From Geobacter sp. UBA6151 (lineage in GTDB: Bacteria; Desulfobacterota; Desulfuromonadia; Geobacterales; Pseudopelobacteraceae), in NCBI GenBank assembly GCA_002423105.1, contig DIUT01000060.1, positions 62,001 through 126,000 of the forward strand: DNA of 64,000 nt. Direction: 5' to 3'. Within the stretch, counting starts at the first letter, position 1. Every line of letters begins with the position of its first letter. The position numbers and the translations under genes are program-made. The notes below the pieces were generated by a model. That model was given only the letters and a program-made list of their open reading frames with translations, was not told the DNA's origin and searched no databases. Below are positions 33,634-43,472 of this stretch, one piece after another.

Positions 33634-34869
33634 ATGTCCGCCAAGAGAGACAACCTGATCGTCGGTCTTGACATCGGCACCACAAAAATTTGCGCCATTG
33701 TAGGCAATGTCACCGAAGACGGGATTGAGATCGTCGGCATCGGCACAAGTCCTTCCAGCGGTCTGCGCAAAGGTGTCGTCATCAATATCGAGAGCACGGT
33801 GGCCGCAATCCGTAAGGCCATTGACGAAGCTGAGCTGATGGCCGGCTGCGAGATCAAATCAGTCTATGCCGGTATTGCGGGCGGGCATATCAAGGGAATC
33901 AATTCCCAAGGGGTTATCGCCATCAAGAACCGCGAGGTATCCCAGGAGGATGTACGCCGGGTCATTGATGCGGCCAAAGCTATTGCCATACCGATGGACC
34001 GGGAAGTCATCCATATCCTGCCCCAAGAGTTCATCATCGACGAACAGGACGGTATCCGTGAACCGCTGGGCATGAGCGGCGTCCGCCTGGAAGCCAAGGT
34101 GCATATCGTCACCGGCGCCGTTGCCAGCGCCCAGAACATCGTCAAATCCTGCAACCGGGCCGGTCTGGATGTAGCTGACATCGTTCTGGAGCAACTGGCC
34201 TCATCGGAAGCGGTGTTGTCACCGGATGAGAAGGAACTGGGGGTCTGCCTGGTGGATATCGGCGGCGGAACCACTGATATCGCCATTTTTTCCGAAGGAG
34301 CCATCAAGTACACCTCGGTACTGGGCCTGGGAGGCAACCATTTGACCAACGATATTGCCGTGGGCCTGAGAACGCCCATGGCGGAAGCGGAGAAGATCAA
34401 GCGCAACTACGGCTGCTGTCTTTCATCGCTGGTTGGCAAGGATGACAAGGTCGAAGTACCCAGCGTGGGCGGTCGCAAGCCCAGAGAGCTCTCCCGCACT
34501 GTTCTGTGCGAGATTCTGGGACCCCGCGTTGAAGAACTGTTCACGCTGGTGAACCGCGAAATCGTCAAGTCAGGACTTGAAGATTCCATTGCATCCGGGG
34601 TTGTAATTACCGGCGGATCGAGTATACTTGAGGGGATGCCTGAGCTTGCCGAACAGATCTTCAACTTACCGGTGCGGCGCGGAGTTCCCCAAAGAATCGG
34701 AGGACTTACGGATGTGGTCAATTCTCCGGTGTATTCAACCGGTGTTGGTCTGATTACCTATGGAAGCCGTAATCTCGAACCACGTGCGTTTCCCGCCACC
34801 AAGTCTGAGGACAGTATTTTCAACACAACTGCTCGCCGCATGAAGAGCTGGTTTCGGGAATTCTTCTAA
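33634..34869 (+). CDS. ftsA: Cell division protein FtsA
   Basis: Actin-like ATPase that tethers FtsZ to the membrane. Phosphate-1 loop GLDIGTTKICAIVG, the 1C domain region, DIGGGTTDIAIF phosphate-2 and VVITGGSSILEGM adenosine motif are present. The C-terminal end (RRMKSWFREFF) forms the expected amphipathic membrane-targeting helix. 411 aa; a GGAGG precedes the ATG. Confidence 0.97.
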   Translation: MSAKRDNLIVGLDIGTTKICAIVGNVTEDGIEIVGIGTSPSSGLRKGVVINIESTVAAIRKAIDEAELMAGCEIKSVYAGIAGGHIKGINSQGVIAIKNREVSQEDVRRVIDAAKAIAIPMDREVIHILPQEFIIDEQDGIREPLGMSGVRLEAKVHIVTGAVASAQNIVKSCNRAGLDVADIVLEQLASSEAVLSPDEKELGVCLVDIGGGTTDIAIFSEGAIKYTSVLGLGGNHLTNDIAVGLRTPMAEAEKIKRNYGCCLSSLVGKDDKVEVPSVGGRKPRELSRTVLCEILGPRVEELFTLVNREIVKSGLEDSIASGVVITGGSSILEGMPELAEQIFNLPVRRGVPQRIGGLTDVVNSPVYSTGVGLITYGSRNLEPRAFPATKSEDSIFNTTARRMKSWFREFF

Positions 34870-34951
34870 AAGCGCCAGGACCCGGAGCATCATGTAAGAA
34901 TGAAACCTTTTCAAACACTACCAAATACATAATCAGGAAAGGGGGGGGCGG

Positions 34952-36121
34952 ATGTTCGAGTTTGACGAGTCCATCGAGCAAAGCGCAGTGATCAAGGTTA
35001 TCGGGGTTGGTGGCGGGGGTGGCAATGCCGTCAATACCATGGTGGCCAGTGGTATGAACAAGGTGGAATTCATTGTTGCCAACACTGATTCACAGGCGCT
35101 CCGGTCCTCCAAAGCCCCCGTCAAAGTCCCCCTGGGCGGCCAACTCACCAAAGGTCTGGGCGCTGGCGCCAATCCCAATGTCGGTCGTGATGCGGCCCTG
35201 GAAGACCGTGAAAAAGTTGCGGCTCTCGTTCAAGGCGCCGATATGGTCTTCATTGCCGCTGGCATGGGCGGCGGCACCGGAACCGGCGCTGCTCCGGTCA
35301 TTGCGGAAGTAGCAAGAGAGGCTGGAGCACTCACCGTCGGTATCGTCACCAAACCGTTTTCCCGTGAAGGCAAGCAACGAATGCTCAAGGCCGAAGAAGG
35401 CATCCGCGCCATCAAGCAGCACGTTGACTCCCTGATCATCATCCCCAACGACCGGCTGATCAGTATCGCCCCCCGTTCCCTCGGCATTCTGGACGCGTTC
35501 AAACCTTCGGACGATGTCCTGCGTCAGGCGGTACAAGGGATTTCCGACTTGATCACCACCTCCGGCTTCATCAACGTTGACTTTGCCGACGTCAAGGCGA
35601 TCATGAGCGAGCGCGGCATGGCCATGATGGGTATCGGCATCGCAACAGGCGACAACCGGGCGGCTGAAGCGGCAATCAAGGCCATTTCATCACCGCTGCT
35701 GGAAGATATCGACGTGTCCGGCGCACGGGGCGTACTAGTCAACATCACCGGCTCCTCAGCCATGACCATGGACGACTTCGATGCCGTCAACAAGACCATC
35801 CACGAAAAGGTCCACGAGGATGCCAACATCATTATCGGTGTGGTAATTGACGAATCACTGGAAGAAACCATCAAGGTAACCGCCATCGTCACCGGTTTCG
35901 GTGACCGCTTTGAAGCCACCGGCCACATCAGAACCAGCCTGAACCCCCTGACATCGATTCACAAGCCGACTGCACAGGTGCTCAACATCGACACCCCTAC
36001 CTTCCTCAGGGATCAGAAGCAGAGTGATAAAATCCGTCCGGTACGCCATGTGGGATCGGTTTCATTTGACGATGAAGACACCTACGACATCCCCACTTTC
36101 CTGCGCAAATCCGTGGACTGA
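34952..36121 (+). CDS. ftsZ: Cell division GTPase FtsZ
   Basis: Tubulin-like GTPase forming the Z ring. VIGVGGGGGNAVN near residue 15, the tubulin signature GGGTGTGAAP near 108, and the T7-loop NVDFADVKAIM are complete. The C-terminal peptide YDIPTFLRK, which binds FtsA and other partners, is intact after a very short linker, giving 389 aa. A purine run AGGAAAGGGGGGG precedes the ATG. It is the last gene of the cluster and is followed by a strong terminator. Confidence 0.98.
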   Translation: MFEFDESIEQSAVIKVIGVGGGGGNAVNTMVASGMNKVEFIVANTDSQALRSSKAPVKVPLGGQLTKGLGAGANPNVGRDAALEDREKVAALVQGADMVFIAAGMGGGTGTGAAPVIAEVAREAGALTVGIVTKPFSREGKQRMLKAEEGIRAIKQHVDSLIIIPNDRLISIAPRSLGILDAFKPSDDVLRQAVQGISDLITTSGFINVDFADVKAIMSERGMAMMGIGIATGDNRAAEAAIKAISSPLLEDIDVSGARGVLVNITGSSAMTMDDFDAVNKTIHEKVHEDANIIIGVVIDESLEETIKVTAIVTGFGDRFEATGHIRTSLNPLTSIHKPTAQVLNIDTPTFLRDQKQSDKIRPVRHVGSVSFDDEDTYDIPTFLRKSVD

Positions 36122-36147
36122 CCACATCATTTAATGTAAGAACCGCG

Positions 36148-36181
36148 ACGGCCTCCGGAATTTGATCCGGAGGCCGTTTTT
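36148..36181 (+). terminator. Rho-independent terminator after ftsZ
   Basis: ACGGCCTCCGGA - 6-nt loop - TCCGGAGGCCGT is a perfect 12-bp stem followed by a T-run. It closes the dcw transcription unit. Confidence 0.92.
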
Positions 36182-36230
36182 ACTGGTGCAACACACGGGG
36201 GGCGCCTGAGCTTCTGCCCGCTTTTGCAGT

Positions 36231-36509
36231 TTACCAGCGTTTGGTGATCTCGATCAGGTGATAACCGAACTGGGTCTTGACCGGTCCCAGCACCTTGCCG
36301 ACCTCACCACTGAACACCACCTCGTCAAACTCTTTCACCATCTGCCCCGGCGTAAATGCCCCCAGGTCACCGCCACGCATGCGGGAGGGACAGGATGAGT
36401 TCTGCTTTGCCACTTCCCCAAAATCCGCGCCGGATTCAATCTGCTCCTTCAGTTGCAGGCACTCGGCCTCGGTTGCCACCAGAATGTGGCGTGCTGTTGC
36501 GCTTGCCAT
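36231..36509 (-). CDS. Parvulin-type peptidyl-prolyl isomerase
   Basis: Single-domain PpiC/parvulin, 92 residues from ATG 36509 (AGGAG upstream), catalysing prolyl cis-trans isomerisation. ARHILV at the N-terminus, SGADFGEVAKQNSSCPSRMRGGDLGAF and FGYHLIEI are the family core. No signal peptide is present, so it is cytoplasmic like E. coli PpiC. A longer in-frame start at 36548 is less likely because it lacks a ribosome-binding site. Confidence 0.93.
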   Translation of the reverse strand: MASATARHILVATEAECLQLKEQIESGADFGEVAKQNSSCPSRMRGGDLGAFTPGQMVKEFDEVVFSGEVGKVLGPVKTQFGYHLIEITKRW

Positions 36510-36566
36510 AGTGTTCTCCTTTACCTGTTTGGTTTTTTCTACTAACAAACAACTTCGCCCACTGTG

Positions 36567-36749
36567 TTAAGTGTTACAATCGTGCGCATACATCATCACC
36601 AGCCGCGCCCGGTTCTCCAGACACTGGGGACAGATCGCGCCGCCATCCTGCCAGACCTCCTCACTCAACCATACTCCTGCTTCGTGAAAGATGGATTCAA
36701 CCACCACCGTTTCATCAAACTCCTTGCCACAGATACTGCAGACAGTCAT
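36567..36749 (-). CDS. Small zinc-binding protein (two CxxC knuckles)
   Basis: A 60-residue protein with CSIC at positions 4-7 and CPQC near 40, typical of a zinc ribbon. It is not assigned to a named family. It overlaps the stop of the radical SAM gene by 4 nt, which suggests co-expression with it. Confidence 0.7.
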   Translation of the reverse strand: MTVCSICGKEFDETVVVESIFHEAGVWLSEEVWQDGGAICPQCLENRARLVMMYAHDCNT

Positions 36750-38398
36750 GGCCTCACCCCGATTATCTGCATGGCCTCGCGATATTCGGCCTTCAGCCGT
36801 TCACCATCCGTAGTATGCAGGACATCCCAGGGCAATTCTGCATCTAACGGGAACGTTTCCGTCACCCTGGCCTCAGGGTTTAGCCCCAGTATCTTGGCTG
36901 CTTTCCTCAGGTTAAGGCCGTCCGCCATCAGCCGGATCAGCGGCGTTAATTCCCGGCCACCTCGAGACAGCAGGCTTTGCAACACACACCCCTGCAGTTC
37001 TTCAACCTTGAGGCGCACATTGGCAATGGGGCGCAGCTGTTTTTCCAGCAGGGCAACCTTGCATTTCAGTTCCGGCAACGGACACATACCGGCCCATTGC
37101 AACGGCGTGAACGGCTTGGGTATGAACGGATTAACCGACAGGGTGATCTCGCCCAGCCGCTTGTGCGCGCGGGCCTGCTCCACCACCGTAGATTGAATGG
37201 CAGTGGTCAGGCTGACCAGTTCCCGCAGGTCATCGTCAGTCTCACCCGGCAGGCCGATAATAAAGTAGAGCTTCAGGTTAAGGATACCGGCCTGGGCCAC
37301 CATCTGCACCGCATCGAGAATTTGTCGCTCAGTCAGGTTTTTGCGAATCATGTCCCGCATTCGCTGCGAGCCGCCTTCAGGGGCCAGCGAAACGGTCTTG
37401 TGCCCGCTTTTGACCAGCAGATCAAGCATACCGGAATTCAGACGATCAAGGCGCAGTGATGAGAGGGACACCTTTCCCCCCTGCTCTACAATAAAGCGGC
37501 TTAATTCTTCAATATGAGCATGATCGGAAACCGCAGCGCCAACCAGGCCGATGGTGCTGCGCAGCTTCAAACCTTCGGCACAGACCTGCTTCAACCGCTC
37601 AAGGGGCTGCTGCCGGAAAGGCTGCCAGACAAAACCTGCCGCGCAAAAACGACATCCCCGCGGGCATCCCCGGCTTACCTCCACCAGATACATGTTGGAA
37701 AACTCAGTGTCATCGGTCAGCACCACAGAACAGGAGGGCGGAGCATCCGGAGCGGCTGCCATACGCCGGACCGCTGGGGCAACCGGTACGATTGGCACGT
37801 AGATCCCCGGCAGTTCTGCGGCAGCAGCAAGCAGTTCACTGCGCTGCTGCCCCAAGCTACTGCAAAGCAATGCTGTCAGCAAAGGAATGAGCGTTTCTCC
37901 TTCACCAATGGCAAAAAGATCAAACAGGAGCGCCACCGGTTCCGGATTGATAAAGCACGCCGCGCCTCCGGCAATGAGCAGCGGACAGGAACGGTCGCGC
38001 TCGCTTGTTAGTTCCGGAATACGGGCCAGCTTGAGTATGCGGGGGATGTTGATAAAATCCGGCTCAAAGGAGATGGAAAAAGCTATGACATCAAAATCGG
38101 AAACAGGACGTCCTGATTCAAGAGAGAGCAAGGTCGTGCCGCTCTTCTCATACTCCACCAGTTCATCTTTGTCCGGCAGAAAAGCCCGTTCACACACCAC
38201 GTCCGGTTGATCGTTAAAAAGACGGTAGACCGCCTGAAAACCGAGACTGCTCATGGCAGTATAGTAGCGATTCGGATACACCAGACAGACCGAGAGCGAC
38301 CCGCCCCGGCCAGAGGGTATGGAGCCGGACTCAGCTGCACGGCGACGACGCTGTAGTTCTCTGATGGTTCTACTCACCGGCTGTCCGGAAACAAACAA
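36746..38398 (-). CDS. B12-binding-type radical SAM protein
   Basis: Radical SAM enzyme of the group with an N-terminal cobalamin-binding-like domain. SLSVCLVYPNRYYTAMSSLGFQ opens the first domain, and the [4Fe-4S] ligands are in SRGCPRGCRFCAAG (CxxxCxxC) near residue 245, followed by LAPEGGSQRMRDMI and LYFIIGLPGETDDD. Substrate unknown; tRNA or cofactor modification is possible. TTG 38398 is the apparent start with AAGG upstream; 550 aa. Confidence 0.88.
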   Translation of the reverse strand: MFVSGQPVSRTIRELQRRRRAAESGSIPSGRGGSLSVCLVYPNRYYTAMSSLGFQAVYRLFNDQPDVVCERAFLPDKDELVEYEKSGTTLLSLESGRPVSDFDVIAFSISFEPDFINIPRILKLARIPELTSERDRSCPLLIAGGAACFINPEPVALLFDLFAIGEGETLIPLLTALLCSSLGQQRSELLAAAAELPGIYVPIVPVAPAVRRMAAAPDAPPSCSVVLTDDTEFSNMYLVEVSRGCPRGCRFCAAGFVWQPFRQQPLERLKQVCAEGLKLRSTIGLVGAAVSDHAHIEELSRFIVEQGGKVSLSSLRLDRLNSGMLDLLVKSGHKTVSLAPEGGSQRMRDMIRKNLTERQILDAVQMVAQAGILNLKLYFIIGLPGETDDDLRELVSLTTAIQSTVVEQARAHKRLGEITLSVNPFIPKPFTPLQWAGMCPLPELKCKVALLEKQLRPIANVRLKVEELQGCVLQSLLSRGGRELTPLIRLMADGLNLRKAAKILGLNPEARVTETFPLDAELPWDVLHTTDGERLKAEYREAMQIIGVRP

Positions 38399-38436
38399 AC
38401 TTACCTTGCACTATGTCACTACTCATCAGGAGGGAG

Positions 38437-39519
38437 TCACGTGGCATAGACATCTTCTTCATTCAGGCAGATGATATCGCTATAGACAGTTAGGCAATTC
38501 TTACCGCCGCGCTTGCTGATGTACATGGCCTCGTCGGCGCTGGCCATAACACTGCGCACATCGTCTCCATCCTCGGGATAACTGGCAAGGCCTGCAGAAA
38601 GAGTGGTTGAGATGGTAATACCCTCAAATTCAAAGGGGGTCGTGGCCATGCTGTTGACTATCCGCTCCACAGCCACCGTCACGTTCTGCTTGCTGTTTTC
38701 GTTGAACATGATCACAAACTCATCACCCCCGTAACGGGCGCAGATATCGGAGCTACGCACGTGGGCGGTAATAATCCGGGCCACCTGCCGGATCAGTTCG
38801 GTACCGGCAAAATGGCCGTACTGGTCGTTGATCTTCTTGAGACCATCCGCATCTATCATACAAATGGCAAACGGCCGCTGATGACGCTTGGCCAGTTTTT
38901 CCTGGGCATCGGCCAAAATAAAAAAGTTGCGCATGTTGCTGATACCGGTCACTTCATCGGTTAAAGACAGCAGCTCCACCTGACGCCGGGCATTCTCCGT
39001 CTCGCCGGAAAGCAAGGCTCCCAAATGCGCAATCAACATGAAAGGAAACAGCTCCAAAATACGGGACAGGAAAGCATATTCAATACGGAACTCTTGCGAG
39101 GCCAGCAGAACATAGGATGAAACCGCCAGAGCGGCCATCATGTAGGTAATCTTACGCCCCTGTGTCAAGGCGGCGGCCATCAGAATCAGGTAGACAAGCG
39201 ACATGAACGGACTGGCAACACGACCGGTAAACCAGCAGACCGCCACGATAAAGCTAAGGAACACCATCAAGTCGACAAATGTCTTAAACTGGCTGTAGCG
39301 TTTGGAAAACATGCCGTAACGGGCGTTAAAATTGTAGACAAACAACAGCACGCACAAGGCGGCCAGAAAGAACAGGCTTGAATGATCAGGCGGCATCAGC
39401 TTCATGTTCAGCGCCACCAGAGCGATCAACAGCCAGGAAATGTTGCCCATGATGCGGTCGTAGCCCTGGTACCTCTGTAGTGCGTCCCGCACATTGGCAG
39501 TGGCATCGGATAGCTCCAC
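38437..39519 (-). CDS. Membrane-bound diguanylate cyclase
   Basis: Produces cyclic di-GMP. The N-terminal half has about six membrane spans (residues 20-170) without a recognised ligand domain, followed by a short linker and a GGDEF domain with the intact active site RYGGDEFVIMF and SLTDEVTGISNMR. No EAL domain. It is encoded between mlaE and the radical SAM gene on the same strand; no shared function is apparent. Confidence 0.93.
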   Translation of the reverse strand: MELSDATANVRDALQRYQGYDRIMGNISWLLIALVALNMKLMPPDHSSLFFLAALCVLLFVYNFNARYGMFSKRYSQFKTFVDLMVFLSFIVAVCWFTGRVASPFMSLVYLILMAAALTQGRKITYMMAALAVSSYVLLASQEFRIEYAFLSRILELFPFMLIAHLGALLSGETENARRQVELLSLTDEVTGISNMRNFFILADAQEKLAKRHQRPFAICMIDADGLKKINDQYGHFAGTELIRQVARIITAHVRSSDICARYGGDEFVIMFNENSKQNVTVAVERIVNSMATTPFEFEGITISTTLSAGLASYPEDGDDVRSVMASADEAMYISKRGGKNCLTVYSDIICLNEEDVYAT

Positions 39520-39557
39520 GTTCTATCCTCCTTCCTGAAGGCAGATACGAGCCCTGT

Positions 39558-40328
39558 TCACCTGAACACCACAAACAGCTTGGCGATAAAGAAATCACAC
39601 ATCAGGATCATCACCGATGAAATAACCACGGCCCGCTTGGCCGCCGCCCCTACCCCTTCGGCTCCTCCGGCGGTACTCAGGCCGGTGTGGCACCCGGTCA
39701 TGGCGATGATGAAGCCGAATACCAGCGGTTTGAAAAGTCCTTCAAGGTAATCCAATGGCACCATGAACTGGGTAAAGGTGGAAAGGTACATAACCGGGCT
39801 GATACTGTAGCCGGTGGCAATCAGATAGCCGCCAAACATGGCCACAGCATCGGTGACAACCGTCAACAGCGGCAGGGCCAGCAGCATCGCCTTCAGACGG
39901 GGCGTCACCAGGCGCTGGATGATATCTGTCCCCTCCACCCGCATGGCGTCAACCTGTTCGGTCACCACCATGGTGCCGATCTCGGCCGTAATGGCGGACC
40001 CGGCACGACCCGCCACCATCAGCGCCGCCAGCACTGGTCCCAGCTCCTTGATCATGGTGACCGCCACCATCCCCCCCACATAGCTGGTTGCGGCAAAGGG
40101 CTTCAGTTGAATCAATGCTTGCAGGGCCATGACCATACCGGTAAAAAGGCCGGTCAGCAGACAGATGAACAAAGAGGCAAAGCCCAGCTTGTCAAAATGG
40201 ATGGCGAAATCCCGGTAGTAATAGGGCTTGCGGAACATCCTGACCACTGCCTGGCCAGCAAGAAAGAACCAGCCCTGGAAAGCGTCAAGTCTCCAGAGCA
40301 GCAGACGGTCAATCTTTGAGAGATTCAT
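39558..40328 (-). CDS. mlaE: MlaE-family ABC transporter permease
   Basis: Inner membrane permease of a phospholipid/organic solvent transport system. LFTGMVMALQ, LGPVLAALMVAGRAGSAITAEIGTM and a late GCHTGLSTAGGAEGVGAAAKRAVV are the family core; five to six membrane spans; 256 aa. The ATPase and substrate-binding partners (MlaF, MlaD) are not in the window. It begins 3 nt after the lon stop. Confidence 0.93.
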   Translation of the reverse strand: MNLSKIDRLLLWRLDAFQGWFFLAGQAVVRMFRKPYYYRDFAIHFDKLGFASLFICLLTGLFTGMVMALQALIQLKPFAATSYVGGMVAVTMIKELGPVLAALMVAGRAGSAITAEIGTMVVTEQVDAMRVEGTDIIQRLVTPRLKAMLLALPLLTVVTDAVAMFGGYLIATGYSISPVMYLSTFTQFMVPLDYLEGLFKPLVFGFIIAMTGCHTGLSTAGGAEGVGAAAKRAVVISSVMILMCDFFIAKLFVVFR

Positions 40329-40331
40329 CGG

Positions 40332-42650
40332 CTACAGTACCGCCGCCACTGCTTCAGAGGCATCTTCAATGAAACGGAATTCGAGTTCCTGGCGCACGTT
40401 TTCCGGGATATCTTCCAGGTCATCGCGGTTACGCAACGGAGCAAGCACGGTCTTGACCCCGGCGCGATGGGCGGCCAGCGCCTTTTCCTTCAGGCCGCCA
40501 ATGGCAAGCACCCGGCCGGTGAGGGTTATCTCGCCGGTCATGGCCACATTGCGGCGGGCCGGCTTGCCAGTTAACAGCGACACCAAGGCCGTCACCATGG
40601 TCACCCCGGCAGAGGGACCATCTTTGGGGATAGCGCCTGAAGGCACATGAATATGAATAGTACGGTTTTCAAAGGCATCGTCGGCAATACCGAAATCTGA
40701 GGCATGGGCCTGGATATAGGAAAGCGCCGCCCTGGCCGATTCCTTCATCACATCCCCCAGGGAACCGGTCAGGATCAACTCCGCCTTGCCCGGCATGGCG
40801 GTCACTTCAATAAACAGAATATCACCGCCGGTTTCGGTCCAGGCCAGTCCGGTCACCACACCGACCCGATCCGACTCTGCCGCTACCTCATTATGGAATT
40901 TGCGGGCTCCCAGCAACTCGCCCACCACTTCGGGAGTAATCTCCTCCCGCAACGGCTTGCCCTGGGTGATCTCCTTGGCTATTTTGCGCAGCACCTGGGC
41001 GATGGTCCGCTGCAGGTTACGCACACCGGCCTCGCGGGTATACTCACGGATCAGCTTGATCAGTCCTTCCTGGGTAAAGGTCGGCGACGTTTTTGCCAGG
41101 CCGTTTTCCTCAATCTCCCGAGGGATGATGAAGTTATTGGCAATATGCTGCTTTTCCTCACTTGAGTAGCCTGCCAGACGGATAATTTCCATCCGGTCCT
41201 TCAAAGGGCCGGGAATCGGGTCCATCTGGTTGGCCGTGGTGATAAACATCACCTTGGACAGATCAAAGGGGACATCCAGATAGTGATCCTGGAAGGAGAA
41301 GTTCTGCTCTGGATCAAGCACTTCCAGCAGAGCAGAGGATGGATCACCACGGAAGTCATGGGAGAGTTTGTCGATCTCGTCCAGCATCAGCACCGGATTG
41401 TTGGAGCCGCAGCGGTAGATCTCCTTGATGATCCGCCCCGGCAGAGCGCCGATGTATGTGCGGCGATGTCCCCGAATCTCCGCCTCGTCCCGCACCCCGC
41501 CCAGGGAGACCCGTACGAACTTGCGTCCCAGACAGCGGGCAATGGAGCGTCCTAAAGAAGTCTTGCCCACCCCCGGAGGCCCCACAAAGCACAGCACCGG
41601 CCCCTTCATGGTCTCCTTCAGGGAGCGAACTGCCAGAAACTCCAGAATCCGCTCCTTGACTTTTTTAAGGTTATAATGATCCTCGTCCAGCACATTTTCC
41701 GCCTTGACGATATCCAGTGAATCCTCGGTGGAGATGTTCCAGGGCATACCTGCCAGATAGTCCAGATAGGTGCGGGAGACGTTGTATTCGGGCGATGCCT
41801 GATTGATCCGTTCCAGCCGTTTCAACTCCTTGATGGCTATCTTGTACACATCCTCAGGCAGTTCGGCCTCGTCGATCCGCTTGCGCAGGTCGGTAACGTC
41901 GGCATTGCGGGGGTCCTCCTCTCCCAGCTCCTCCTGGATCTGCTTCATCTGTTCCCGCAGCAGATAGTCCTTCTGGTTTTTACCTACCCGGCGGTTAACC
42001 TCGGTCTTCAACTCCGTATTGACCTGAAGCTTCTGCACCTCGTTGGTCAACACCACGTAGACCTTTTTCAAACGCTCCAGCGGATCAATGGTTTCCAGCA
42101 GATCCTGCAACTCCGGCAACGGCAGGTTGACATACAGCGCCACCAGGTCAGACAGACGGGCCGGATTGTCGATGTAGTCGATCATCTTCATCACATCGTC
42201 CGGCAGCGGCTTACCGTAGGAAAGCGATATTTTCAGCAGCCCGATCAGGCTTTGCACAAGCGCATCGGAAACCAGTCCCCGCTCGGCAAACTCCCGTACC
42301 ACTTCGGCGTGCACCACTGGGAAGGGCGATGTCTGCTCAAGCTTACCAATACTGACCCGGTTAATCCCCTCCAGGGTGATCTTCAGGCGATTACCGGAAA
42401 CCCGCTTGATCTGGGTGACACGACAAACCGTTCCTACCGAGCTTATGGCATCCTTCAAGGGACTTTCAGGTGTCTCAGGCCGCTGATAAACCACGGCAAT
42501 AAAACCATCATAGTCGCTCTGGGCAACGGTAAAGCGTTCGGCCTCATCCTCACCCTGATAGACGGGGAAAACCATGTAGGGAAACACCACCATATCCTTG
42601 ATAAGGTAGAGGGGAAGCGTTGTGGGAATGGTCAGTTCTGCGTGGGGCAT
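40332..42650 (-). CDS. lon: ATP-dependent protease Lon
   Basis: Soluble AAA+ protease degrading damaged and regulatory proteins. The N-terminal substrate-binding domain starts LPLYLIKDMVVFPYMVFPV; Walker A GPPGVGKTS near residue 352; Walker B MLDEIDK; catalytic serine in KDGPSAGVTMVTAL and lysine further on (GLKEKALAAHRAGVK). 772 aa is close to typical. The mlaE start lies 3 nt after the lon stop codon, so the genes are probably co-transcribed. Confidence 0.97.
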   Translation of the reverse strand: MPHAELTIPTTLPLYLIKDMVVFPYMVFPVYQGEDEAERFTVAQSDYDGFIAVVYQRPETPESPLKDAISSVGTVCRVTQIKRVSGNRLKITLEGINRVSIGKLEQTSPFPVVHAEVVREFAERGLVSDALVQSLIGLLKISLSYGKPLPDDVMKMIDYIDNPARLSDLVALYVNLPLPELQDLLETIDPLERLKKVYVVLTNEVQKLQVNTELKTEVNRRVGKNQKDYLLREQMKQIQEELGEEDPRNADVTDLRKRIDEAELPEDVYKIAIKELKRLERINQASPEYNVSRTYLDYLAGMPWNISTEDSLDIVKAENVLDEDHYNLKKVKERILEFLAVRSLKETMKGPVLCFVGPPGVGKTSLGRSIARCLGRKFVRVSLGGVRDEAEIRGHRRTYIGALPGRIIKEIYRCGSNNPVLMLDEIDKLSHDFRGDPSSALLEVLDPEQNFSFQDHYLDVPFDLSKVMFITTANQMDPIPGPLKDRMEIIRLAGYSSEEKQHIANNFIIPREIEENGLAKTSPTFTQEGLIKLIREYTREAGVRNLQRTIAQVLRKIAKEITQGKPLREEITPEVVGELLGARKFHNEVAAESDRVGVVTGLAWTETGGDILFIEVTAMPGKAELILTGSLGDVMKESARAALSYIQAHASDFGIADDAFENRTIHIHVPSGAIPKDGPSAGVTMVTALVSLLTGKPARRNVAMTGEITLTGRVLAIGGLKEKALAAHRAGVKTVLAPLRNRDDLEDIPENVRQELEFRFIEDASEAVAAVL

Positions 42651-42698
42651 ATATTCGGGTTCCTTCTCACTAAGATTATCAGTTACTGCTGGTGGAGC

Positions 42699-42727
42699 AT
42701 GGTAACACGCGGCAGCCTGTACTTCAA
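42699..42727 (-). promoter_or_regulatory. Possible promoter of lon
   Basis: On the minus strand, TTGAAG (42722-42727) and TACCAT (42699-42704) are separated by 17 nt, 49 bp ahead of the lon ATG. The -35 hexamer would fit sigma-70 or loosely sigma-32, but the -10 is weak. Confidence 0.35.
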
Positions 42728-42746
42728 TCGGCAGCTTGTTTTCGGA

Positions 42747-43472
42747 TCATGTCGGACTACCCTGCTTCACTTGCACTCGCACCAGCCGGACACAGGCATC
42801 GCCACCAGCCAGTTCACGGTAGAGAGCTGCAAGAAACCGGATCGTCACCAGACGATGGATAGCGGCCTGGGTCAGGCGATACAACCAACGCCTGAAAAAG
42901 GATGGCTGTCGGCTCCCCAGAAGCAGGGGGCAATAATCTGACAACTGCAAGGTAACCCGGACACCATCGTCAGACAGCGGTTCCACCCTGAAGAGTAGTT
43001 CACCCTGTTCGCAGGCATCCGGCTGCACCAGCAGACCGCCGCTAATGCGCAGGCGGAACACATATCCGTCTCCCGGACTTATTTCATCCGGCAATTCAAA
43101 ACAAAGTAGCGGATAGCGTCCTGCCAGCAGAAACAAAACACCATCCGGCGACTCACGCGGTACGATCACTCCCCATGTTTGACACCGTATCGCTGCCAGA
43201 TAACGTCGATAGACCTGTTCAGCCGTGATCCCGGCAGCAACCCGTGACGGCAGATCAGTCCACTGAACTGAAAACACTGAAGAATCCTCCAGCAGCACCT
43301 GCTGACAGGCAATCTGCTGAACTGTTGTATTGGAAGCTGTTTTTGGAAGCATAGTACCGATTATTGTACCGATATGGTCAGGGCTTGCAAGGCTATTCAG
43401 GCTATGGCAGAGTAAGAATATGGACAAAACTGCCAACAAAACAGTTCTGGTTACCGGAGCCTCCGGCTTCAT
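42747..43472 (-). CDS. Conserved hypothetical protein, possibly SRPBCC-like
   Basis: A 241-residue frame whose central and C-terminal parts (VFSVQWTDLPSRVAAGITAE, then LLFRVEPLSDDGVRVTLQLSDY) alternate strands like SRPBCC/START-type lipid-binding folds, but the match is weak. From ATG 43472 the N-terminus looks like a signal peptide, yet that start overlaps the divergent SDR gene by 53 bp; a shorter form from an internal codon (for example ATG 43352) would avoid this. Confidence 0.55.
   Translation of the reverse strand: MKPEAPVTRTVLLAVLSIFLLCHSLNSLASPDHIGTIIGTMLPKTASNTTVQQIACQQVLLEDSSVFSVQWTDLPSRVAAGITAEQVYRRYLAAIRCQTWGVIVPRESPDGVLFLLAGRYPLLCFELPDEISPGDGYVFRLRISGGLLVQPDACEQGELLFRVEPLSDDGVRVTLQLSDYCPLLLGSRQPSFFRRWLYRLTQAAIHRLVTIRFLAALYRELAGGDACVRLVRVQVKQGSPT

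Noticed and set aside
39687..40319. 210-aa plus-strand ORF opposite mlaE
   Set aside because: Antisense frame of a strongly conserved permease; rich in His/Gly/Arg without motif.
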